Assembly: GCF_002005445.1 (NCBI RefSeq)
Contig: NZ_CP014692.1
Span: 1,426,001 to 1,490,000, forward strand
Length of the DNA stretch: 64,000 bases
From: Acetobacter aceti
GTDB lineage: Bacteria; Pseudomonadota; Alphaproteobacteria; Acetobacterales; Acetobacteraceae
Direction of reading: 5' to 3'
The notes beneath the pieces were generated by a model. It saw nothing but the letters and a program-made list of their open reading frames with translations. It did not search any database and had not been told where the DNA came from. Positions 36,668-44,693 of this stretch are shown piece after piece. The first letter of the stretch is position 1; every line of letters begins with the position of its first letter. A program made the position numbers and the translations under genes.

Positions 36668-37624
36668 GTGTTTGAAAAAGCGAGAAAGGCTCTCCAGTAC
36701 ACAACCACTGCAGTTATTCTCATCATTGCAGCGATTACGGCTTTTGTTCTGTGGGATTACTATACATCCGCTCCATGGACGCGAAACGGACAGGTCCGTG
36801 TCCAGACCGTCAATATCGCGCCGCGTGTCTCCGGGCCGATCATCGCCCTTCATGTCCATGACAATCAGGTCGTGCATGCGGGAGACGTGCTGTACGATAT
36901 CGATCCGTTCGACTTTCAGGTTGCGGTCGCCAATGCGACAGCCGTGGCGGATCAGCGAAAGGCGGATCTTGTTCTGAAAACGGCCCAGCATAACCGTCGG
37001 GACAGGCTGACCGATGCGGCGGCGTCACCGGAAGAAAAGCAGGTTTATGAAGCGACCGCCGAGGTCGCGAGGGCTGTCTATGCCCAGGCGCTTGCACAGC
37101 TTTCGCAGGCGAAGATCAATCTGGAACGAACCCACATCCGGAGTACGGTAACGGGGCCTGTCAACAATCTGATCATGAGGGTGGGCGACTTCGCCACGGC
37201 AGGTAAACCGAACATCACGGTGATTGATCAGAGTTCCTACTGGGTGGATGGTTATTTCGAGGAAACCAAGATCGGCTCGATCAACATTGGCGATCCAGTT
37301 CGCGTGGACCTGATGGGCTTCCATCATCCGCTCGAAGGACACGTGGTCAGCATCACCCGAGGCATTGCAACTTCCAACGCGACCAGTGGTGTGCAGGGTC
37401 TGCCGACTGTGGACCCGGTCTATACATGGGTGCGTCTGGCCCAGCGTATCCCGGTCCGAGTCCAGATCGACCGTATCCCGGATGATGTGACGGTGTCTGC
37501 CGGCATGACCGCAACCGTGACGATCGTTGGCAGCAAGGGGCATCGGGCGCATGATACGCTTCAGGATGCGTTCGAGCGGCTGCATGACACAGTATTCGCG
37601 GTCGGTGCCGGGACGCATCGCTAG
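36668..37624 (+). CDS. HlyD-family adaptor (AaeA/EmrA-like)
   Basis: 318 residues from a GTG preceded by GAGGACC. One membrane helix (about 10-30), then YTSAPWTRNGQVRVQTVNIA and APRVSGPIIALHVHDNQVVH (the biotinyl-lipoyl fold), a short coiled coil (90-170) and a beta-barrel region ending in SAGMTATVTIVG. Periplasmic link between the FUSC pump and an outer-membrane channel. Last gene of the operon, followed by a terminator. Confidence 0.93.
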   Translation: MFEKARKALQYTTTAVILIIAAITAFVLWDYYTSAPWTRNGQVRVQTVNIAPRVSGPIIALHVHDNQVVHAGDVLYDIDPFDFQVAVANATAVADQRKADLVLKTAQHNRRDRLTDAAASPEEKQVYEATAEVARAVYAQALAQLSQAKINLERTHIRSTVTGPVNNLIMRVGDFATAGKPNITVIDQSSYWVDGYFEETKIGSINIGDPVRVDLMGFHHPLEGHVVSITRGIATSNATSGVQGLPTVDPVYTWVRLAQRIPVRVQIDRIPDDVTVSAGMTATVTIVGSKGHRAHDTLQDAFERLHDTVFAVGAGTHR

Positions 37625-37699
37625 GTCCGGTTCAGGCTGCTTTGCATGAAGAATGGCGGATGGCCTCGTCCTGGTATTCTCGGGACGCAGAAATGGATA

Positions 37700-37745
37700 T
37701 CCGTGAGACGTTATGGACAGGGCGTCTCACGGACTGCGCTTTTTC
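37700..37745 (+). terminator. Terminator of FUSC efflux operon
   Basis: 11-bp perfect stem TCCGTGAGACG/CGTCTCACGGA, then a T5 run a few bases later. It also lies just beyond the convergent DMT transporter gene. Confidence 0.75.
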
Positions 37746-37763
37746 GCATAGGGGGCCGTCCCG

Positions 37764-38705
37764 TCAGTTAAGGCCCTGTGGCGTCACAGGACTCGGCTGC
37801 TGGCAGCACATGGCGTCAGCCAGCTCAGCAGAGGAATATTGACCGGTCGCCGCCGGTGTTTTCGCAGCTCTGTAGCGCAGCGCTGGAGCCAGATTCCATA
37901 GCACGGCGGCAAGCACGATCCCGCCGCCAATGAGTGCTCCCGTGCCTGGATATTCGGAGAGGACCAGCCAGACCCATAATGGTCCAAGTACGACGTCAAG
38001 CAATTCCACCAGGGCCGCTTCAGTCGAACTGATGAAACGGCTTCCCATCAGGAACAGCAGGAAGGAAAGGGCGGTCGTCAAAACCCCGAGCGCGAAAAGA
38101 AAAGCGAGATCGTGAAGTCCGGGAACCGCGCCTGAGGAGAAGGGAAGAGCAACCAGTGAACAAAGGAATGCGGCGACAGCATTGATAAGGGCGAGATTAA
38201 GCCGTGGGACGGCGCGCGCTAATATCAGCAATCCTGCAAAGGTGACAGTCATGAGAAGAGCCAGCAGATTTCCGGATATATCTGCAAGATTCACTCCCTG
38301 GCCAGCAACAATTCCTACGCCGATGAGTGAGACCACGCTGGCGACGAGCGCACGGCGCGGGCTGCGTTCGCCGATGAAGACCCAGCCGATCGCGGCCGTA
38401 AATAAAGGCAGCGTCGCATAGAGAATCATCACGTTTGCCACGCTGGTCAGTGTCAGCGCCGCGGCATAGGCCCCCATCGCGACAGCCGACAGGAGAGAGG
38501 CGCCAAGTCCAGCCCAACCAAAGACACTCTCTTGCGCAGGCCAAAGGACAGCGATTGCCAGAAGGGCGCAACCGGCAAAAAAGGAGCGCCACAGGATCAG
38601 GTCGCCGACCGGCACATCAATAAGATGCACAAACAGGCCAGCCAGGCTCCAGAGCAACGTCGCGACGGTCACGAGTATCAAGCCGTACTGCCTCTGTCGC
38701 GGCAT
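37764..38705 (-). CDS. EamA/DMT-family transporter
   Basis: 313 residues from the ATG at 38705. Ten hydrophobic segments in two EamA repeats: RQYGLILVTVATLLWSLAG opens the first, and LPLFTAAIGWVFIGERSPRR ends it with the family-typical Glu-Arg. Members export amino acids, nucleosides or metabolites. Divergent from a TetR gene, with two operator-like palindromes between them, so it is likely the regulator's target. Confidence 0.9.
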   Translation of the reverse strand: MPRQRQYGLILVTVATLLWSLAGLFVHLIDVPVGDLILWRSFFAGCALLAIAVLWPAQESVFGWAGLGASLLSAVAMGAYAAALTLTSVANVMILYATLPLFTAAIGWVFIGERSPRRALVASVVSLIGVGIVAGQGVNLADISGNLLALLMTVTFAGLLILARAVPRLNLALINAVAAFLCSLVALPFSSGAVPGLHDLAFLFALGVLTTALSFLLFLMGSRFISSTEAALVELLDVVLGPLWVWLVLSEYPGTGALIGGGIVLAAVLWNLAPALRYRAAKTPAATGQYSSAELADAMCCQQPSPVTPQGLN

Positions 38706-38735
38706 CAAGCACCTCAATTATAACGGACTCGGAAG

Positions 38736-38751
38736 CATACCGACCGGTCTG
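38736..38751. promoter_or_regulatory. NemR-like TetR operator, site 1
   Basis: CATACC-GACC-GGTCTG. Compare with the E. coli NemR box TAGACC-N4-GGTCTA from family knowledge. It lies just before the DMT transporter start. The centre is 34 bases from site 2. Confidence 0.5.
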
Positions 38752-38769
38752 TTTGCAAGTTTGACGAAT

Positions 38770-38785
38770 TAGGGCGATCGGTCTA
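38770..38785. promoter_or_regulatory. NemR-like TetR operator, site 2
   Basis: TAGGGC-GATC-GGTCTA, two mismatches to the symmetric TAGACC-GATC-GGTCTA. Ten bases before the tetR start, fitting autorepression. Confidence 0.55.
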
Positions 38786-38795
38786 ATTTTGTCCA

Positions 38796-39380
38796 ATGAA
38801 AAAACGGAATACCCGGGAAATTCTTATCGAGGAAGGTCTCAGGGCTTTTCTTATGAATGGCTTCGAAGGCATCGGCATTCAGCCGATCCTCAAGCGGGCC
38901 GGGGTCACGAAAGGGTCGTTTTACAATTTCTTCCCCAGCAAGGAGGCTTATGCGCTTGAGGTGATCGAAGCGTATTCGCTTCGATACGAGGCCTTTCGGA
39001 TGCGCAGCTTTGCCGGGGATAGTTCGCCGTTACGTCGGTTGTGGGCCTATTTCGAGGATCTTGAGACCGAAATGGAACAGGCGCCGGAGACGGCAGGATG
39101 CCTCTATGGCGTCCTGTCCCAGACGAGCACTCCTCACAATGAAGCCTTGCGGCGCCGTGTGAAAGTGGCGTTCGCGCACTGGCAAGCGCAAATGGCGGAT
39201 CTGCTCAAACAGGCTCAATCGGTCGGAGAACTGGAGGCTGATGTCGATGCCGCAGACGTCGCCGGTGCTATCATTGATGCGTACGAAGGGGCGGTCATCC
39301 GGATAAGGGCTGAAGGGGATATGAAGCCAATGCGGCGCTTCCGGGAACTGACTCTGAAACGTCTCATTCCGGCGGTGTAA
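38796..39380 (+). CDS. TetR-family transcriptional regulator
   Basis: 194 residues. N-terminal helix-turn-helix (GFEGIGIQPILKRAGVTKGS, then FYNFFPSKEAYALEVI); the C-terminal ligand domain resembles AcuR/NemR regulators of electrophile stress. Start at the ATG at 38796 gives the family N-terminus NTREILIEEGLRAF. Predicted to repress itself and the divergent DMT transporter through the two palindromes. NemR-type regulators sense reactive electrophiles through cysteine; one Cys lies at about residue 107 (TAGCLYGVLS). Confidence 0.9.
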   Translation: MKKRNTREILIEEGLRAFLMNGFEGIGIQPILKRAGVTKGSFYNFFPSKEAYALEVIEAYSLRYEAFRMRSFAGDSSPLRRLWAYFEDLETEMEQAPETAGCLYGVLSQTSTPHNEALRRRVKVAFAHWQAQMADLLKQAQSVGELEADVDAADVAGAIIDAYEGAVIRIRAEGDMKPMRRFRELTLKRLIPAV

Positions 39381-39621
39381 CGGGCAGCGTAAAAGAGCAT
39401 GCTCGTGGTCTTTTGCCAGACTGAAGTTGTTCAGGGAACTTGTAAAGCTCAAGGTCTATGACACGCCGAGATCGACGATCCGTGCGACATCCAGTTTGTG
39501 TGAGGTCGCATGGGACTCAACTGAAGACATATCCTTCAGACAGGACGTCTGGTTTCACTTTGGCTTGCTCTGTCTTGTCGTGCTCGATAGGATTCTCCGA
39601 CAGGCCATTTCCGGTCTTCGC

Positions 39622-40086
39622 ATGAGGCAGAAACTGGTGCGTCGGGTGACTGAGACAAAAGTGGGAAGGTGGGGCGTGATTCTGCTGTTGCAGGTCGCGT
39701 TGCTTCTGACTGCGCTGATGCCAGCCCAGGCCATGATGTCGCATGTGCAGAATGGAAAACCGTCAGGAGACAGGCACGCCAGCGGCATGGCGATGGACGG
39801 AATGATTCACTCTGCTGCTTCTGGTCCGTCCGACTGTGCCGGCCACCATCATCACGCTCTGTCTGAGGCGGCACACTCTCGGCATTGCAGCACTCATCAT
39901 GAACATGGTCCTGATTGCTGCATGAGTGACGGGTGCGTTCAGCTCCCGTTGATGGCGGACCTGCGGGTGTCGGCCGTTTATGGAAAACGGCTTCTTGCTG
40001 CAACACATTATCATAGACCCGCATTCGGTCTGCCTCCGGGAGAGGCGGCCATACCGGCGTTGCCGCCTCCCAGAACCCTGTCCTGA
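39622..40086 (+). CDS. CopL/DUF2946-like periplasmic metal-binding leader protein
   Basis: 154 residues from the ATG at 39622, chosen because a good signal peptide follows (WGVILLLQVALLLTALMPAQ); the frame is open from 39427. The mature part is rich in His, Met and Cys (DCAGHHHHALSEAAH, EHGPDCCMSDGC), which suits copper binding. In Xanthomonas a similar small gene, copL, precedes copAB and is needed for copper induction. Position just before copA supports the same role. A 6-bp hairpin (ACCGCC/GGCGGT, 40090-40104) follows the stop. Confidence 0.7.
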   Translation: MRQKLVRRVTETKVGRWGVILLLQVALLLTALMPAQAMMSHVQNGKPSGDRHASGMAMDGMIHSAASGPSDCAGHHHHALSEAAHSRHCSTHHEHGPDCCMSDGCVQLPLMADLRVSAVYGKRLLAATHYHRPAFGLPPGEAAIPALPPPRTLS

Positions 40087-40172
40087 AAAACCGCCTGAGG
40101 CGGTGATCTGTCCCGAAGGACCGGTGTTACCGGCCATCCTTCCTCTGTGATCTTTTTCAGGATCTTTCAGAC

Positions 40173-42140
40173 ATGATTGAGTCTGTTTTCCCGAAACACG
40201 CGCCCATCGGGCGTCGTCGTTTCGTCACCGGCGCGGCTGCTCTGGGCTGTGGGGCGGCTGTTTCTCCAGCTCTGGCGCACAAGGCGGTCACTGAGAGCCC
40301 GCTTTCGGCCGAACTGCCGGACGTATCTTCGTCCTTTCTTCTGAACGTCGAGAAAATCCCGGTTCGGGTTGGGCGGCAGAAAACCAAAGGGATTGGAATC
40401 AATGGTTCTATTCCGGCGCCTACCTTGCGCTGGCGGGAAGGTGATACTGTCGAACTTCAGGTCAGAAACCATCTTCATGAAGACACATCGATCCATTGGC
40501 ATGGCATTCGTCTTCCGGCCGACATGGACGGAGTGCCGGGACTGAGTTTCGCGGGAATTCCTGCGGGAGAGACGTTTACCTATCGTTTCCCGGTCCGGCA
40601 GAGCGGTACTTACTGGTATCACAGCCATTCCGGTGGACAGGAACAGGCCGGGCTCTATGGGGCGCTGGTGATCGACCCGGCTGACAGGCCTGCCTATACG
40701 GCGGACCGGGATTATGTGGTGCTGCTGTCCGACTGGACGGACGCCGATCCCATGGACATCGTCTCCAATCTGAAATTTGACGGCGACTATTACAATTTCC
40801 GCCAGCGTACGGTCGGCGACTTTCTGCACGATGTTCGCAAGGACGGCCTGATGGCGAGTGTCCGGGACCGGCTGATGTGGGGCGGCATGAACATGGCTCC
40901 CACGGATATCTCGGACGTGTCGGGAATCATTTACACCTATCTCATGAATGGCCGATCGCCGGACAAGGGATGGACGGGCCTTTTTCGTCCGGGAGAGCGC
41001 ATTCGGCTCCGCTTCATCAACGCGGCCTCCATGACGCTGTTCGATGTGCGCATTCCGGGTCTTACGATGCAGGTTGTCGCGTCCGACGGTAACGACGTGG
41101 AACCGGTCCATGTGGATGAATTCCGTATTGCCCCGGCAGAGACATACGACGTGATCGTGCAGCCCGCGGCTGACGAAGCTTACACGATCTTTGTGCAGTC
41201 AGAGGATCGCACTGGCTACGCACGCGGAACGCTTGCCACACGGGAGGGCGCTCTGGGGGCTATCCCGCCCATGGATCCACGACCGCTGAGGACAATGGCG
41301 GACATGGGTATGGCGGGCATGAAGGGCATGGGCATGGGCATGGATGGGGAGCAGAAAAGCGACCCGATGGCCGGAATGCATATGGAGCCCCATGACCAGG
41401 CTTCTTCAGGAAAGACGGTAACGGCGGTCCCGCAGAAAGCTCACCGTCACGCTGCCATGGACCACATGAATATGGGTCAGGCGGATAGGGGAGACATGGC
41501 CGGGATGGAGATGGGCCGCATGGATATGTCGGGAATGTCCATGCGGCACCCCATGCCGGAGACTCACTCTGACGGCGCAAGGCAGAGTGGGCCATCCGGC
41601 GATCATGCCGTGGCGTTGCCCGTCAATCAGCCTTCGTCATTGAAAACAGGAGTCGAGGTTCAGAGTCTTGCTTCAAACCCTCAGAACCGCCTTGGGGAGG
41701 CCGGGGATGGCCTTGATGGCAATGGACGCAGATGCCTTCGCTACACAGATTTGCGTGCCCTGAAGCCGGGGAGTGACCTGCGTGAGCCTTCCCGGGAGAT
41801 TGTGTTTCATCTGACGGGAAATATGGAACGCTTTATCTGGGGTTTTAACGGGAAGAAATTTTCGGAGGCAGAGCCTGTCAGGTTGCTGGTTGGGGAACGT
41901 GTCAGGTTTATCCTGATCAATGACACCATGATGGAGCATCCCATCCATCTGCATGGCTTGTGGAGTGAGCTGGAGAACGGACATGGGAGGTTTCAGCCGT
42001 ACAAGCATACCGTGAACGTCAAGCCGGGGGAGCGGCTAAGCTATCTTGTCACGGCGGATGTGCCAGGATTATGGGCGTATCATTGCCATCTTCTCTATCA
42101 CATGGATACCGGCATGTTCCGGACGGTGGTGGTGGCGTGA
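40173..42140 (+). CDS. copA: Copper-resistance multicopper oxidase CopA
   Basis: 655 residues. Tat signal (PIGRRRFVTGAAAL, cleavage after ALA35). Three cupredoxin domains with copper ligands IHWHG (107-111), YHSHSGGQ (149-156), HPIHLHG and YHCHLLYHMDTGMF at the C-terminus. Met-rich segments lie between about 370 and 465 (MAGMKGMGMGMDG; MAGMEMGRMDMSGMSMRH), as in PcoA/CopA. Periplasmic oxidation and sequestration of Cu(I). It overlaps copB by one base (TGATG). Confidence 0.96.
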   Translation: MIESVFPKHAPIGRRRFVTGAAALGCGAAVSPALAHKAVTESPLSAELPDVSSSFLLNVEKIPVRVGRQKTKGIGINGSIPAPTLRWREGDTVELQVRNHLHEDTSIHWHGIRLPADMDGVPGLSFAGIPAGETFTYRFPVRQSGTYWYHSHSGGQEQAGLYGALVIDPADRPAYTADRDYVVLLSDWTDADPMDIVSNLKFDGDYYNFRQRTVGDFLHDVRKDGLMASVRDRLMWGGMNMAPTDISDVSGIIYTYLMNGRSPDKGWTGLFRPGERIRLRFINAASMTLFDVRIPGLTMQVVASDGNDVEPVHVDEFRIAPAETYDVIVQPAADEAYTIFVQSEDRTGYARGTLATREGALGAIPPMDPRPLRTMADMGMAGMKGMGMGMDGEQKSDPMAGMHMEPHDQASSGKTVTAVPQKAHRHAAMDHMNMGQADRGDMAGMEMGRMDMSGMSMRHPMPETHSDGARQSGPSGDHAVALPVNQPSSLKTGVEVQSLASNPQNRLGEAGDGLDGNGRRCLRYTDLRALKPGSDLREPSREIVFHLTGNMERFIWGFNGKKFSEAEPVRLLVGERVRFILINDTMMEHPIHLHGLWSELENGHGRFQPYKHTVNVKPGERLSYLVTADVPGLWAYHCHLLYHMDTGMFRTVVVA

Positions 42141-42892
42141 TGCGGCGTCTGACGCCAGTTGCCCTGGCAATTGCAGCGGCATGCGGGTCTTCCGCCGATG
42201 CGGCGCCAATGAACAAGGCAATGGCTGTTTCCTATGTGAACGGCATCATGCCCGTCATGGATCAGCGCACTTATGTCCATGCGTTGCTGGACCAGTTTGA
42301 GGCACGTTACAGCAGTGCTGGCGGGCAGTTCCGTTATGATGGGCAAGCGTGGTTCGGTTCCGATTACAATAAGCTGTGGCTGAAATCGGAAGGGACAGTG
42401 GGAACCGATGGTCGTTTCGGAGATGGAGATCATGAGATTCTTTATGATCGCTCAGTCTCGCGTTATTTTGATGTGCAGTCGGGGGTGCGGCTGGACATAG
42501 ATCGTGGCCCCACACGCGCCTGGGGAGCTATAGGTCTTCAGGGATTGGCTCTTTATTTCTTTGATGCCGAAGCGACTTTCTATTTCAGCGATAGGGGCGT
42601 CGCTGCACGTCTGACAGGTTCGTATGATATCTTCATTACCAATCGGTTGATTCTGCAACCGCAGGCAGAACTTAATTTTTATTCAAATTCTGACAGTGCG
42701 CGAGGTGTTGGCAGAGGGCTGTCCGACATCGATGCGGGTTTGAGATTACGCTATGAATGGCACAGAAAGATCGCGCCTTATATTGGCGTCACATATTCGA
42801 ACATGTTCTATGAAAACAGGTTTTTTCAAAAAACCTTCAGTCAGACCGGCAATGGTGTGAACTTCACTTTCGGTATTCGAAGCTGGTTCTGA
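42140..42892 (+). CDS. copB: Copper-resistance outer-membrane protein CopB
   Basis: 250 residues with signal peptide (AACGSSADAA). Beta-barrel-like pattern with DNKLW-type block DYNKLWLKSEG, VQSGVRLDIDRG, LQGLALYFFDAEATFY and terminal Phe (GIRSWF), as in PcoB/CopB. It lacks the long Met-rich N-terminus of some homologues. Works with CopA; translationally coupled to it. Confidence 0.93.
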   Translation: MRRLTPVALAIAAACGSSADAAPMNKAMAVSYVNGIMPVMDQRTYVHALLDQFEARYSSAGGQFRYDGQAWFGSDYNKLWLKSEGTVGTDGRFGDGDHEILYDRSVSRYFDVQSGVRLDIDRGPTRAWGAIGLQGLALYFFDAEATFYFSDRGVAARLTGSYDIFITNRLILQPQAELNFYSNSDSARGVGRGLSDIDAGLRLRYEWHRKIAPYIGVTYSNMFYENRFFQKTFSQTGNGVNFTFGIRSWF

Positions 42893-42969
42893 CTGTTCGT
42901 TGGGCAATGAGATTTTTCAAGAAAACGCTCTTCCAATAAAATGGAAAGTGGATGTTTCTGCCGGCTCCA

Positions 42970-42984
42970 TTAACCTTTGATTAA
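42970..42984. promoter_or_regulatory. CtrA-type box upstream of flp
   Basis: TTAA-CCTTTGA-TTAA, an exact match to the TTAA-N7-TTAA core of CtrA sites in alphaproteobacteria. It lies about 100 bases before the Flp pilin ATG, where a promoter is expected. In Caulobacter the pilA pilin gene is CtrA-activated. Confidence 0.55.
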
Positions 42985-43084
42985 AAGTTTTGCGGCAAAT
43001 CTCTAACGAGCCCGAGCGTGAGAAAGACCATGACCGCTCCAGAGGCGCAACAGGTAACTTACTGTGACGACAGGATCAGGACAC

Positions 43085-43312
43085 ATGGACTACTTCATTG
43101 TTCAGAAAATTGCTGAAAGCAAAGCAGTTGAACGGCTCCGTACTCTTTTTGCAGACCGCGAAGGTGTGACGGCTATCGAATATGCTCTTATCGCAGGGCT
43201 TATTGCTGTAGCTTCTTTTGGTGCGATGAAACTGCTTGGTTCTTCGTTGCAGACGCTGTTCAGCACGATCTCCACAACTCTTGGTAGCGCACCGACTTCC
43301 TCGGGCAGCTAA
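43085..43312 (+). CDS. flp: Flp/Fap-type IVb pilin
   Basis: 75 residues from the ATG at 43085 with AGGA upstream. Leader ends at Gly27; the mature pilin begins VTAIEYALIAGLIAV, with Glu5 and Tyr6 as in Flp pilins, followed by a short Ser/Thr-rich tail. Major subunit of the Tad pilus used for surface adhesion. First gene of the tad operon, 26 bases before its peptidase gene. Confidence 0.95.
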   Translation: MDYFIVQKIAESKAVERLRTLFADREGVTAIEYALIAGLIAVASFGAMKLLGSSLQTLFSTISTTLGSAPTSSGS

Positions 43313-43338
43313 GGCAGCCTGACGGGCAGATACGAAAG

Positions 43339-43824
43339 ATGCTGCGGTATATCGCATTGGATGCAGCATCTTTCCTGCTTGTTTTTTCAGCGTGCACGGA
43401 TATTCATGCACGAAAAATATATAACTCAGCTTCTCTTTTAATATTTGTTCTGTCCATTTTCGTGTCCTGTGCACGAGGGGACTTCTTAAAAGAGATGATC
43501 GCTGTTATATTACTGTTTCCAATATTTTATACTTTATGGATTTTCCGTATATTCGGAGGTGGAGACGTCAAGCTTATTTTGGCAGTTATCCCTCTGGTTC
43601 CCCTTTGCGATCTGGTTTCTCTGTTTCTGTCCATTTCGATAGCAGGCGTTTTTGTCGCCTTGTGCTGCCTGATTGTATCGGCATTGAGTCAGCGAAATAG
43701 TAGTTTTCAGGCGTCTTTACAAAACATTTTTGTTTTTCGCGTGAAATCATCCATGTCCGTTCCTTACGGCGTGGCTATTGCGATGGGTGTTCTTGTTGAA
43801 ACACTCAAAGATCAGGGCATGTAA
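43339..43824 (+). CDS. cpaA: Prepilin peptidase CpaA/TadV
   Basis: 161 residues, about four to five membrane helices. Catalytic aspartates in CTDIHARKIYN (Asp21) and FGGGDVKL (Asp76), the A24 peptidase pair. Cleaves the Flp leader in the inner membrane. Stop overlaps the cpaB start by one base (TAATG). Confidence 0.93.
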   Translation: MLRYIALDAASFLLVFSACTDIHARKIYNSASLLIFVLSIFVSCARGDFLKEMIAVILLFPIFYTLWIFRIFGGGDVKLILAVIPLVPLCDLVSLFLSISIAGVFVALCCLIVSALSQRNSSFQASLQNIFVFRVKSSMSVPYGVAIAMGVLVETLKDQGM

Positions 43825-44693
43825 TGAAACTTTATCGCTACATATTATATTCTTGCTTTGCTGTTCTGACGGTTGTTTGTTTCGTTCTGATTTTCAGGCT
43901 GGCTGCAAAGCAGCAGGATGCGCCGCGGGTTGTGCAGGTGGTGAAGCCTGAGCCGATGGTGGCGGTGCTCGTCGCCAATCGGCAGCTCTATGCTGGTGAA
44001 GTCCTTCATTCTTCTGATATTACCGGTGCGAGTATCCCGAAGGCTTTTGTTTTGCCGGGAACTGTAATGGACTCATCTTCAGCCAGGCAGAATGTGATTG
44101 GTAGCCTGTTGCGGGTGTCAATCCCCAAGAACGCACCTGTTAGAGGTGAGGATGTTGTGCATGCCGGAGACGGAGGATTTCTTGCCGCATTGCTGAGTCC
44201 AGGCAAGAGGGGTGTCGCCGTGCCTGTTGATCCATCAAATGCAGTTGGCGGATTGATCTGGCCTGGCGATTATGTGGACGTCCTTCTTATGCCAACTCTG
44301 GAGCATGGTCAGGAAAACTCTGATTTTCAGACGTCTGCTGTCAAAACTCTTTTGCAGAATGTTCATGTTGTTGCTGTAGATCAGCATCTTGTCCGGGGCC
44401 AGGGGCCTGCAAACGCTTCTGCGCAGAATGCAAGAACTATCGTTTTGGAACTGAATTCAGAGGATGCGCAAAAACTGGCTCTGGCAGAGAAGGTGGGACA
44501 TCTGACCTTAACTTTAAGGTCTATGACCAAGTCAGCGGAGGATGCTTCAGTAGCAGGCGCTACCTGGAATGACGATATTTTTGAGTCAAAAATTAAAGAA
44601 AAAAAAGTGGAGCCGCATAAAACGGCAGCAATTGAAAATTCCATACATGTGTTTAATGGGTTAACGGAAGTCATAAGCAATGAACATGAGTAA
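43824..44693 (+). CDS. cpaB: Flp pilus assembly protein CpaB/RcpC
   Basis: 289 residues. N-terminal membrane anchor, then an SAF-like domain (AVLVANRQLYAGEVLHSSDI) and the RcpC block KRGVAVPVDPSNAVGGLIWP with GDYVDVLLM. Periplasmic protein thought to stabilise or gate the secretin. Ends 14 bases inside cpaC. Confidence 0.92.
   Translation: MKLYRYILYSCFAVLTVVCFVLIFRLAAKQQDAPRVVQVVKPEPMVAVLVANRQLYAGEVLHSSDITGASIPKAFVLPGTVMDSSSARQNVIGSLLRVSIPKNAPVRGEDVVHAGDGGFLAALLSPGKRGVAVPVDPSNAVGGLIWPGDYVDVLLMPTLEHGQENSDFQTSAVKTLLQNVHVVAVDQHLVRGQGPANASAQNARTIVLELNSEDAQKLALAEKVGHLTLTLRSMTKSAEDASVAGATWNDDIFESKIKEKKVEPHKTAAIENSIHVFNGLTEVISNEHE

Noticed and set aside
41280-41560. Repeated GGCATG units in copA
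   Set aside because: They simply encode the Met/Gly-rich copper-binding segment and keep the frame; not an independent repeat element.
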